A stretch of DNA of 64,000 nucleotides from the NCBI GenBank assembly GCA_001599595.1, contig BCHH01000002.1, forward strand, positions 1,340,390-1,404,389, given 5' to 3'. The stretch comes from Beverwykella pulmonaria. Its lineage: Eukaryota; Ascomycota; Dothideomycetes; Pleosporales; Melanommataceae. The translations under genes and the position numbers were made by a program. The notes beneath the pieces were generated by a model. The model was not told where the DNA came from and did not search any database. It saw only the letters and a program-made list of their open reading frames with translations. Shown in pieces: positions 1 through 9,203 of this stretch. Every line of letters begins with the position of its first letter. The stretch's first letter is position 1.

Positions 1-1111
1 GGGAAGGAATCGGTGGTGATATGACTGGAGGAGCACCAAATGTGATGAGATGTATGGCGGAAAGCTTTGAAGACAGGGCCTGAAGAGAAGATGGTGATGT
101 GACCTTGGCCATCATATGGGCATAGAGAATACTGGCTACAGCTCCGCCTGCAGAGTGACCAGTAAATAGAAGCTGAGGAGAAATTGGCATGTTTGAAAGA
201 AAAGGATGAAGGAGGAGCTTTAAAATGGAGTCCGGGAGGTGAGTGCCAGATTGTTGAGCAGATTGGAGAAAGCCATTGTGGACTTTGTATGGCTTCCCAT
301 CAACATTTTGGCCCTTGAGTTGTCATTAAACTGAATATTGGAATAAAAAAGAATTGTAGACTCACAAGGAAATCTGTATTCACGGTCTTATTGCCTCCAT
401 GGTTAAAATTTACGGTCCAGTCTCGAATTGAAGCCGTGCCGCGAATGGCTACGACAATGAACGGGGTTAGATGACCGTCGCCATTGAGGTCTCCGTTGAA
501 GAGTCGGATATCCGTCGCTTTGACAGTACCAAAGAGAGCATCGGGAGAGAGGCTAATGATCGGACCTGCTGGAGTAAAGTGATCCGGTGAGGAGTGCTTT
601 GGTGCTCCAGGAGCAGCATAGACCAGTTTTGAGCTGATCGCTGCCAGATCAATGAGGCCGCGGTGGGAATTGGAGCTAGCAAAGTTAGTCTGGAATGGAA
701 AGTATTGGAGATTGAAGAAAGGTATTACATTGAAGCTTCTGTGAGCAATGCGCCATCACCATAAGATGAATTGGAAAATTTCCCGGCCTTTTCAATCCAT
801 CGGCTCATCGATACAACATCCGGGGGCATAGAGTCTACTTGTGAATTAGCGTCTGACCTGAACAAATGTTCCAGTTCTTTACCATCCAGATCCAGCGTTT
901 CAACATAATCGTGTAATTTTACCGAAGCGGCTTGCAGATTCTTTGACGTTGCGGCCGAATTGTCGGACTGTGATATCTCTCCGACAATAGCAGACGTGTT
1001 AGTTACAGTCGCGCCAGTCACAAGCGACGTTTTGTTCCTCGAAAAGCGATTGAAAATGCGAAACTTGGAACGATGTTCTTTGGGAGCCATCTCAGCCATG
1101 GTGCGGTACAC
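1..1111 (-). CDS. Class 3 lipase (alpha/beta hydrolase), 3' end cut by window edge
   Basis: Triacylglycerol-lipase-type hydrolase. Exons read on the minus strand are 1111-729, 675-366 and 313 to beyond base 1. The introns are 728-676 (GTAATA donor, CTAAC branch, TAG acceptor) and 365-314 (GTGAGT donor, AAG acceptor), and phases match across both. The second exon holds a VAIRGTASIRDW-type segment, which forms the oxyanion side of the class 3 fold. The third holds GHSAGG at about 140-165, the nucleophile elbow with the catalytic Ser, followed by HLITFGAPP, which is typical of the family. The catalytic Asp and His would lie beyond the window. The start at 1111 (or Met at 1099) gives no signal peptide. 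A secretory-leader-like stretch and further coding-like sequence lie upstream at about 1150-1480, so the true 5' end is uncertain and may be damaged. Family assignment is secure; the gene model start is not. Confidence 0.8.
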
Positions 1112-2330
1112 TATTGAGCTTGGTTGATGCTTGTCATGGGTTTAAGACGGAAGTGCGGAGGCAGTGTTGGCTGTGTCCAGATCTTCTAGCCTTGGTCTTT
1201 GTCCAGTCCGAAAATAGAATCTCGCCGCCGTTAGCTGAAAACTGACCGTAGCCCCTTGGCAGAATAAACTGGGGACTACTCTCAGAATTGATATCTGACG
1301 TTGCTGTCGATATTTGTTCTGATTCGTCTCAACTCGCCCGCACGGATCTCGAGGCATTAAAACCAAAACCCATCAGCTGAAACACTCGCGCCTAAGTCGG
1401 TCCAGATGGAAGCCCGCAGTCAGCACAAGAAACAAGGCCATGAAAGGTTTTATACGCATGACGAAATCAAGTCGCATTAAGAAGATCGATGCCCAGTCGA
1501 CTATCACGCGGGATGGTAATCAAAGGAGTGATGAGCGAGGAGGCTGTCGAGGAGGGATATCGTGTGCTGCCGCGCGACCAAGTGGCCAGGAGCCAGGCAG
1601 ATAGGAAGGTCACATTCCGAGCAAATTTTTCTTCCCTTCCACTGCCAGTTCAGGCCTCGTTAAGTGCTCGAGAATTAGGACAGGTAATAAATCAATTATC
1701 AGTGATTATTTGTGATTATTTGGCTGGTAATCGAGGCAGTGCGCGAGGGGTTGCTAGGCCTTAGATGGGTTGCTCTGGGCCTACACCACACTTTTGTACT
1801 TACTTTTCTCTCTCTTGTTTAATTACTGCTCTGCAGTAAATTAGAAGCCTTTCTTTGCAATTATGAGTGATTAATTGATGCCAAGGTTGATCGACATCTT
1901 AGCTATTATATAAGGCAAGGCTCTTGCCTTTTGCTGTAAAGTGGCTTGCCAAGGAGGATGTAAACTTTTACACACCTCTGGGGTGTGGGAAGTTCTGGCA
2001 AACCAGATCCGAGGCCTTAAACAGGCCTCAGATGGAGCTAATGCACTGCCAAGGATATTTCTTCGATTTCGAGTGTTCGAGCACTAAACACTACCTTATA
2101 TGGGTTGGCGACAAGACTCAGCCCTCTGCGAGTATGTGGGTGGTGAGTCTATGCAGCCAGTCCTAGCGAGAGGCGTCCAATGGTTCGTCGTAATCATGCT
2201 GGCAAGCGTATTCCCGTCGCGTAACCCTTTGACGTGCTTCTCGGCTGAACGGGACAGTGATCTCCAGCAAACTGCCAACAAGTGGCACTTCATTTTGACA
2301 ATTCCAAACTTTGAACTCATCATTATCATC
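1112..2330. other. Intergenic stretch with coding-like debris
   Basis: The minus strand at about 1477-1150 carries a hydrophobic leader beginning at Met 1459 and, after a possible 52-bp intron, a readable stretch that contains an in-frame TGA (see findings). The plus-strand ORF at 1489-1764 (91 aa) has no recognisable features and is probably chance. Nothing else was recognised before the gene starting at 2331. Confidence 0.4.
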
Positions 2331-2920
2331 ATGAGTAAACAAAATTTTGAAAAAGTTCTCTCCGCCCTCTCCCATGATGATCTGCTCGACAGGGAATGGA
2401 CAGAAGTGCCACCCACTGCCGACCAGCGCGAGAGATATGGGTCGTCGCAGGCACCAGTTGGATCTCTCGTCGATACACTGCAAGAACTGTACTGGAATGG
2501 CGTACAACGCGAGGTAGCTTCAGTCATTCTCGCTTTTGACGAAATTCAAGGCCTTCATCCAGAAGAGACAGAGGAAGAAGAGCGTGAGCGAAAAGAAGCG
2601 ACGGGTTTGCTGTTAGATAAGGAAAAAGATCAGGTCATCAACGAGTGGTTGAGAATCTGGAGTATGTACAGAGCATCATGATGTAACCATGGAGTATCCG
2701 TTAATTATCTAGCACCATTCGGAGATGAACGTCCGGAGGAAGTTGACGCTTGGACGATCAAACACGCAGTGGGTGAATATGTATCTACTTCCTACTAAAA
2801 TCGTTCTTCTAATGGAATTAGCATCATTTCTCAAAGAACAGCTCCCAAAGCGACGAGCCAGGAGTTTGCTTCAGGCATGCGGTTTTCTCGACATCGACTT
2901 TTGCCGTGAATATCGACCTC
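2331..2920 (+). pseudogene. Disrupted host gene, 5' part (exons 1-3a of a 915-aa protein)
   Basis: First part of a gene interrupted by an LTR retrotransposon. Exons are 2331-2661, 2713-2772 and 2822-2920. The introns are 2662-2712 (GTATGT donor, TAG acceptor) and 2773-2821 (GTGAAT donor, CTAAT branch, TAG acceptor). The start at ATG 2331 follows a stretch without a continuing frame. The N-terminal part is acidic (a run of Glu at about residues 85-95) and helix-rich. It is followed by a basic segment (KRRARS) just before the insertion point. Read without the intron at 2773, the frame stops at 2798. With it, the frame continues into the retroelement-flanked exon and joins the 3' part in frame after one copy of the duplicated target is removed. 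In the present allele, translation would read into the LTR and stop at 2952. I do not recognise the family. Confidence 0.7.
2916..2920. repeat. Target site duplication, left copy (ACCTC)
   Basis: The five bases ACCTC immediately precede the left LTR and recur directly after the right LTR at 9199-9203. Five base pairs is the usual duplication made by Ty1/copia integrases, which marks the precise insertion point. Confidence 0.93.
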
Positions 2921-3178
2921 TGTTGATAGGGATCTTACAGCTAGCTGCATAGTGGTGCGAGCACTAGTCGGCAAGGCATAAGACAGTTGTACGGTGTACA
3001 CAGCGTACGGGGATAGTAGGGTGGGCAACAGGTTTCTGGTTATTGCTCTGCTAGTCTATGTACGAACGCGAGCGATATTTAAGGAGGCGCGCTCGTGCAC
3101 GGGCATCACGTGGTATAACCACGTGATCCTATACCGGGCTAGACATACTTTACGCCGTATCGCTCCTGCGTACGGACA
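2921..3178 (-). repeat. LTR, left copy (3' LTR of the minus-strand element)
   Basis: 258 bp, TG...CA ends, identical to 8941-9198 at every called base. On the minus strand it carries an AT-rich TATA-like CCTTAAATATC (3074-3084) and, upstream of it, an interrupted palindrome with two CACGTG cores (3105-3127). In the element's own orientation this is the downstream LTR. Confidence 0.95.
3105..3127. promoter_or_regulatory. LTR palindrome with two CACGTG boxes
   Basis: ATCACGTGGT, then ATA, then ACCACGTGAT: perfect 10-bp inverted arms separated by three bases, repeated in the other LTR at 9125-9147. CACGTG is the E-box/G-box core bound by bHLH factors. On the minus strand it lies about 20-50 bp upstream of a TATA-like CCTTAAATATC, the expected place for an upstream element in U3. 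The function is inferred from position and motif only. Confidence 0.5.
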
Positions 3179-6100
3179 CTGGCAACTTTTTCTTTTCTAG
3201 CGATGCTTACTCTTATCCCTTTGTACGTGCTTGACTTGCCATGCCTCTTTCTGCCTGACGGCGTCTGCCCTGCTGGCGCCACCCAATTTCTCCTTCCAAT
3301 CTTGTTGTTGGTATCACATGATTTCTCAGCGTTGATATCACGTNATTTCCCTGCTCTAGCNGCAGTCACATNATNAGCTTTCTNAGTNAAGGATCCTNAA
3401 GGATCCTNATATCTTAGAACCTNAAGAATATNATCACCACACAAGCNAGACACTCTACTNTNACTNTNAATAACCTTAGGGTTACNAACACTTGTAAATA
3501 AATAATAAAACAAATAAGTGTGTGCAATAGAAAAACATAAGGAAATAGGCCTTGTACAGAGGCGTTGTTAGTCTAGTTGGTCTAAGGCATCTTTGCGTGC
3601 AGGATCCAGCCGCTCCACAGATGCTTCTATTTAGACAGAGAGGCAGTTGGTTAAGACTAATAATTAAAGAGCTTAATTTGGCGTTTTCTTTGTACATGCA
3701 TCAGCAGGATTGTCTTTGCTATTAATCTATCTAATCTTAGCAATTTCTCTCTTCTTATACAATTCGCGGAGTAACATAATGTTAATTATAAGTTGTTTTT
3801 CACTAGTAGTGCCCAGCTTAATAAGGCAATTGTACAGAGATCTCAAGTCTGTGCAGATAACTACTGGGATTAGCGGCAGTTTAAGTGTTTGTACAATCTG
3901 CTGTAGAGTTGTACTAAGGGTAATTGCATTGTCAAACCCTCCAACTATTCTATACAGTTTACTAGCAAGGACGCTCCTAGTTACTCTTTTACACTTAGTA
4001 GAATTCTAGTGTACAATATTGCCTAGTATTTCAAAGTAGTTGCTTTGTTCTATACAGTCCTTGTTGCCTAATACAATTAAGAATCCNAGCTGTAAGCTAA
4101 GATCCTTGTTGTTGGCAAATAATCTGTTAGTAAAGATAAACAGCTTCATGNAATCTAGTTGCAGTGGCACAAAGGTAAGTCCTCTGCTACTGTTGTCTAT
4201 CTACTACTAGATGTGTATGTTAAGGGCTTTGATGTCTTTGTGCAAGGGGACTGTAGTTTAAGTAGCAACTAAGAGATTAAATGCTGCCTCTAGTTGACAT
4301 ACTAAGGCAATATATGCGCCTCTAGCCCTTTGCGTAATGTACTATTGTGCAGCATCCTCTGCTGTAGTGTTAATTGTACAGAGGTCCTTAGCCTAACCTT
4401 TCTAGGTAAGGATAACCTTGTCTTGTACAAGCTAAATCTTCCCTCTATTAAACTTAATAGGTTAGTCTTTAGATAGTACAGTCTTATCTTTTGCACAGAG
4501 ATTTGCCTTCTACAGTTCCTCTTCTTCTCTCTGTGTAAAATCCTTTGTTACAATACTTAGGGTATTATCTGTCTGCAAGCCTGTAATACCAAAGGTGTGC
4601 TCTCCTTTATCTGTAATTAAGAGGCAAGGGTTATACAAAGAGATATGCATTTAGAGCTTCTCCTTGTAGTAGTTATAGTATGTCTTAAACTAATACAGTC
4701 CTAACTTAGCAGCTCTGTACAAGGGTTGTACAACCTAGAATATTGTATTTAGTAGGAAGCTCTAGCGCATCTCCCTTAGTGGCTTTGCGTACAGCATGCG
4801 CAGGAGCTTATCTGTTGATTAAATGTACGCTTGTGTAATATTGCGCAGTTTAAAATGCATGCTGTACGTAGCTCTTAGGCTTGCTACAATAGCTAGAAGC
4901 AGTCTCTGGCTTATCCTTTAGATAGTTGGTGATTAAGTAAGGATTTCTTCCTTCTCTTTGTCCAAATAGCCAGCAAACACTAGGCAGGACTTCTTGTACA
5001 GTTTTGTTGTTTTGCCTTTAACTTCTTGTACAAGGCGTAGGTTGAAGATCCAGCCTTTGTGCCTTATTAGATTATACACTATAACCTTAAAAGTGCTGTT
5101 GGTGATTAGGGTGTCCATCTCCATGCAGTCTAATTCCTTAAATAGTTCTCCTAGTGTAGTAATTACACTATCTGTACAGAGCTTAATAGACAAAGCCTAA
5201 TTATCCTTCTCCTTCTAGGTTAGAAATACCTAATCTAGGTTTTGTGCAGGTTTCCTTTGCCTTCTACTTCTCCTAGTATCTGCATTTTTCCTTTATACAG
5301 GTGTAGTATTATTGTCCTAGGAGACTTAATCTAAGACAGGTTCTAGTTCTGCCTATGCAGTATTCTTGCAGGGTTATCCCCTCTTCCTCTTCTACAGGGG
5401 ATCCCTTTATACAGGGATTAGTTTATTAGGGTTGTCTGTTGCAGGTGGGTTCTCTTCCTCCTCTTCTCTGTAGTACAGTTTAACCTGCGTACATTAGAGC
5501 TTTAGTGGGCCATTCTCCATCTTAATAATAACGTCTCTCCCTTTAATGCTTTTAATCTTATACAGGCTAGTCCAGCCTTCCTTCTCTCTCTATGCCATAA
5601 TCTCTAAGCTAAGGGGGAGGTTAAGAACTTTATGCAATGTAGGGCCATTGCAGGTGTTAATTGCGCGGTTAATGTTGACTCTTGCGCAGTCCTTTTGAAG
5701 CATCCTTATTGCCTTCTGTACAGCGCTTGCTCGTGCAATAATATTAGGTGATAGTAGAGAGTCTAGGTTAACTCTTGGGTATGCCCCAAAGACAAGCAGC
5801 GTGGGTACTAGACCGTGCAGGCCAGCTGTATTATTTAGGGCCTTAACTACTATCTGTAGAATAGCCTTATCATCTGTACAGTCGCCTAGCTCTGTCTTTA
5901 AGATGTTAAACACGCGTTAGAGAGGCGCGTGCGCACGCTCAACTTTCCCAACTGCCCAGTGTGCTTCTACAGGCATCTGCCTGCAGGTAGCTCCAATAAT
6001 CTTCGCACAGGTTTAGAACTCCTCTAAGGCAAAGTTTGTACTAGGGTTATATACAATGTAGTCTAGAGGTCCCTAGTAGGTGTTAATCTAGCATTTACAC

Positions 6101-8940
6101 AGTGCATCCTAGGTATCTTGTGCGGACATAGATTTTAGGAAAGTAGCAGCCTAAAATAATATGTCTGCGTTAATCACATGTAGAACGTCCCTATTGCCAA
6201 TTTATACAACGTTAATAACAACCTTATAGTTAAAGTAGGTGTTATCCTTGATTGTAAACTTAAATCTTTGTAGTGCCTAGTTATACAATTAGCAGAGGTG
6301 GCAGAACTTCTTAATCTCTTCCAATACAGCAGCATCAACGTCATGGCCAGCGCTAGTTAGCATCTTCTAGAGTCTCTCTGTACAGGGGTGTCTAAAGCAG
6401 TGATGGAGGCAGTGGAGCTCTAGTTTAGTAAAGAAGGACATAGATTCTTCCTTGCCAACATTAAAGAAAGGGTGTCCCTATTTTTATACAACAGGGACAG
6501 TAGTTTTATCTTTGCGTACAATAACATTTAGAACGTTGTTAAAGTATGCCCTAAGCTAATTAGCATCTGCTAGTAACAGCAGAAATAGTGTTAGAGTCTC
6601 TAGAATATAATAGGTAACTAGACTAATTAGGTTCTAGATTTGTACAGTACCAATTAATCCCTTCAGCGTCTAGCCTCTAAAGCTAATATCTGTTTAGCTA
6701 GGTGTCCAATTAATTTCTATACGTAGGTTCTCTTGCACGTACGCCTTAAGTTAAGACTTGCTAACAGTAGAGATCTTTGCTGCGCCTGTGTCCTATAGTT
6801 TACCTTAGTATACTATACAGTATTAGTTGTTAAGGATAAACTACTTAGCGTACTCCTTAGGTTCAACGCTGTAGATGTCCTCTCTAGTTGCACAGTGTAG
6901 GTATGTGGCAGAGGTGAGGTAGTTGACAGCTTCCTTAGCATCCTCAATCTCCTATTCTATTTCCTCTATATCCTGCAAATCCTCTTCTTCCTTAGGGTAA
7001 CCTTTAAAGTCTTAGATGTACAATGTGATGGCTTCGCGCAATAGAGGCTTATTATAGAAGCCTTTGTATAAGGCAACATACTAATTCTTCACACGCGTAC
7101 AGTTGTTGCAAGGGTAGTTTAATGACCAACATCCTTCCTTGTGGCAGACAAAGCACTTCTTTGTCTGTGTACAGTTGTCCCTAGAACGTAGCCTAAACCT
7201 TAATAGGGATCTTCCGCGTTGTCCTCTTCCACGCAGTGGGAAGCTTCTCTCCTATTGTACAGAGTTGTATCAGCAGTTAGTGTAGTACGCGTCAGGCGGT
7301 TCCTGGAGGTATTAGTTTGCCCTGTAGTCTATAGTAACTTAAAGCGCTGCTTGCAGGTCACTAAACAAGGCTTTGCACAAGGGCTTGATAGTAAACATGG
7401 CATGTTCTAGTTCTAGCTGTCCTCAACAGGCTTGTACAACAGCAGTGTGCAGTGGAACATCCCCTTAGAATTCTATTCTAAGTGCCCTCTGTGCAAGCGT
7501 GAGCTTGTCAATTATTGTCTTAAGGACTTTATGCAAACTCTTGTCAGGGTTTTCTTGTTAGCATTGTGCGAAGGTTATTGTCATCTAGTCTGTCTAGTAC
7601 TAGCTGTAGTTTATGTTGGTGTTAAAGTGACTGCTTAAGGCATTATACAAATGCTTCTAGTTGTGTCCTAGGCCAATATTGTGCATATAGTACATATTCG
7701 CACAACCTTCTAGGATATCTAGAAAAATATCTGCGTACTAAGTTTCCTAAATATCCAGCCGTCAACATAGGTTAATAAAGATCCGCGTTTTGTCTGCAAG
7801 GATGTCATACAGTTGACCTGTGTAGTTGTTGTCCTTTTTCTATGCCTTTTGGAATTGTATAATCTTGTCTGCTAGGAGTTTCTCTTTAGCAACTTCTCTC
7901 TGCAGTAGTAGCTTGTATAGGTTGTAGTGTGGTAGGGATTGTACAGGGGGTACTAGTAGTGTATACACTGCAGCAGGTAGTAGTGCGTACAATTAAGGGT
8001 GCAGAGTAGGCGTTGGATAGGGTGGCGTGTATTGTTCATATAGTAATAGATGTAGTGCTAACTAGGGTGCTAGAGCAGGTAATGCTAATACTTTTGGGGT
8101 TGGCAGCATTGTTAGTAGTCTGCTTCTGTGTGGAGCCTTATACAGTAATAGGGTTTGCGTACAAAGCTTTTTAGGTGCAATAGCTTTCCCTTGTAGCATC
8201 TCATACAGTGTAATAGCTACAGTTGGGCTGCTTCTCCCCAAAGGCGTAACATTCTTGTCTAATAGAACTTGTAGCAACTCTCTCTTAAATGCACAATTAA
8301 GCTCATCTAATTGTGTTAATGTCTATCCCTTAAAGTCTTCCTAATACGCCTGAAGAAGCTGTGCGCNAGTTATAGTTGTTGTACAGAGGCCAGCAATAGC
8401 ACATCCTGCGTACAATATCTGTTGCCTGCGCGTAGATGTTGCCATATTAATCCTGTCCTCCCAGAATTCTAGGTCAGTTTCCTTTATAAGTGTTGCTGCT
8501 AATATCCCTGTGTCCTTTGCATATTGTTTATATACGCAGAGGTCCTCCTTGCTTCTTGTTTCGCGCAGGGGGGGCAGCACCAGGGCTAAAGGCTCTGGCA
8601 ACTGGTTGCGCGACATTGTAGGTTTGTGCCGTTTAATTAATCAGTTTCGTACGGCGGGTGGTCTGGTGGCTGGTTGCTTGTTTATACAGCCTTGTTGTCG
8701 TGGGTAGTGTGCTTATTGCACAGTTGCTTGCTCTTCTCGTACAATGTCTTTACTTTGGTGCTGTATGCTCCTCTGTGCCAGGCTCGCGATACAGTACAGA
8801 GTCTTCTTCGTGCGATAAAGGAATTGACCTCTATCAGTTAAGATAGGTGACGAAACAGAAGAACACTAGCTGCCTAGCATTGACTTCCGTCTTCCTTCTT
8901 GCCAATTTGTGGTCAATTGTGCCAATTAACCACTAATTAG
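3179..8940 (-). pseudogene. Copia gag-pol polyprotein remnants
   Basis: No ORF longer than about 107 codons survives where a single polyprotein of well over 1,000 codons is expected. Minus-strand fragments match the fungal copia layout. A KKCFVC...GCW zinc knuckle lies near 7140. An HHCC-type GAG-pre-integrase segment lies near 6350. The LVPTLLVFGAYPR segment of the integrase end (ORF 5913-5590) is followed by RT starting with the FN-RLV-EVK region (ORF 5193-4933) and continuing through T-SPTI-R and QAYI-ST. An RARGAYIA segment links to RNase H near 4320. Stops fall at positions where related elements carry Gln, such as the SPTI, QAYI, HLC-LYN and APL-RVFN contexts, and one at a Trp. This fits CpA-to-TpA decay (RIP). 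Not functional as it stands. Confidence 0.85.
3186..3197 (-). other. Polypurine tract of the retrotransposon
   Basis: On the minus strand GAAAAGAAAAAG lies 7 bp inside the LTR at 2921-3178. This is where the plus-strand primer of an LTR element belongs, and it fixes the element's direction as minus. No clear tRNA-complementary primer site was identified inside the other LTR, where the minus strand begins CTAATTAGTGG. Confidence 0.65.
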
Positions 8941-9198
8941 TGTTGATAGGGATCTTACAGCTAGCTGCATAGTGGTGCGAGCACTAGTCNGCAAGGCATA
9001 AGACAGTTGTACGGTGTACACAGCGTACNGGGATAGTAGGGTGGGCAACAGGTTTCTGGTTATTGCTCTGCTAGTCTATGTACGAACGCGAGCGATATTT
9101 AAGGAGGCGCGCTCGTGCACGGGCATCACGTGGTATAACCACGTGATCCTATACCGGGCTAGACATACTTTACGCCGTATCGCTCCTGCGTACGGACA
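8941..9198 (-). repeat. LTR, right copy (5' LTR of the minus-strand element)
   Basis: 258 bp, same as 2921-3178 except two uncalled bases at 8990 and 9029 where the other copy has G. It carries the same CACGTG palindrome (9125-9147) and TATA-like site (9094-9104). On the plus strand an ATG at 9014 is in frame with the interrupted host exon downstream. Confidence 0.95.
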
Positions 9199-9203
9199 AC
9201 CTC
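9199..9203. repeat. Target site duplication, right copy (ACCTC)
   Basis: Exact copy of 2916-2920 directly abutting the right LTR. Removing one copy plus the element joins CGA CCT C to CA TCT TTC in frame (Arg-Pro-Pro-Ser-Phe). Confidence 0.93.

Larger units (their letters stand above)
2921..9198 (-). mobile_element. Ty1/copia-type LTR retrotransposon, complete ends, degenerate interior
   Basis: A 6,278-bp element bounded by two 258-bp direct repeats (2921-3178 and 8941-9198) that start TGTTGATAGG and end GTACGGACA, and by a 5-bp target duplication ACCTC. It is oriented on the minus strand: a purine tract (minus strand GAAAAGAAAAAG, 3186-3197) lies just inside the left LTR. Reading minus, recognisable pieces come in copia order: CCHC knuckle (about 7118-7160), GAG-pre-integrase (about 6255-6440), integrase C-terminal region (about 5590-5970), reverse transcriptase (about 4600-5193), RNase H linker (about 4250-4450). 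The interior is more AT-rich than the surrounding genes and cannot encode an intact polyprotein. It contains all the N bases of the window. It sits antisense inside a host exon. Confidence 0.95.

Noticed and set aside
1489..1764. 91-aa plus-strand ORF
   Set aside because: No motif, no splice context, overlaps only intergenic debris; insufficient support.
2725..2952. Separate small gene of 75 aa before the retrotransposon
   Set aside because: A 49-bp intron at 2773-2821 links the preceding exons to this frame, and the sum of exon lengths is a multiple of three only as one gene.
3565..3610. tRNA-like segment (TAGTCTAGTTGGTCTAAGGC resembles a D-arm)
   Set aside because: No T-arm GTTCGA box, no acceptor-stem pairing, and it lies in the retrotransposon interior; most likely chance.
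3179..8940. Alternative genetic code (stop codons read as Gln) in the retroelement
   Set aside because: Nuclear genes around it use standard stops, and RIP-type CpA-to-TpA decay explains the pattern including a Trp-to-stop change.
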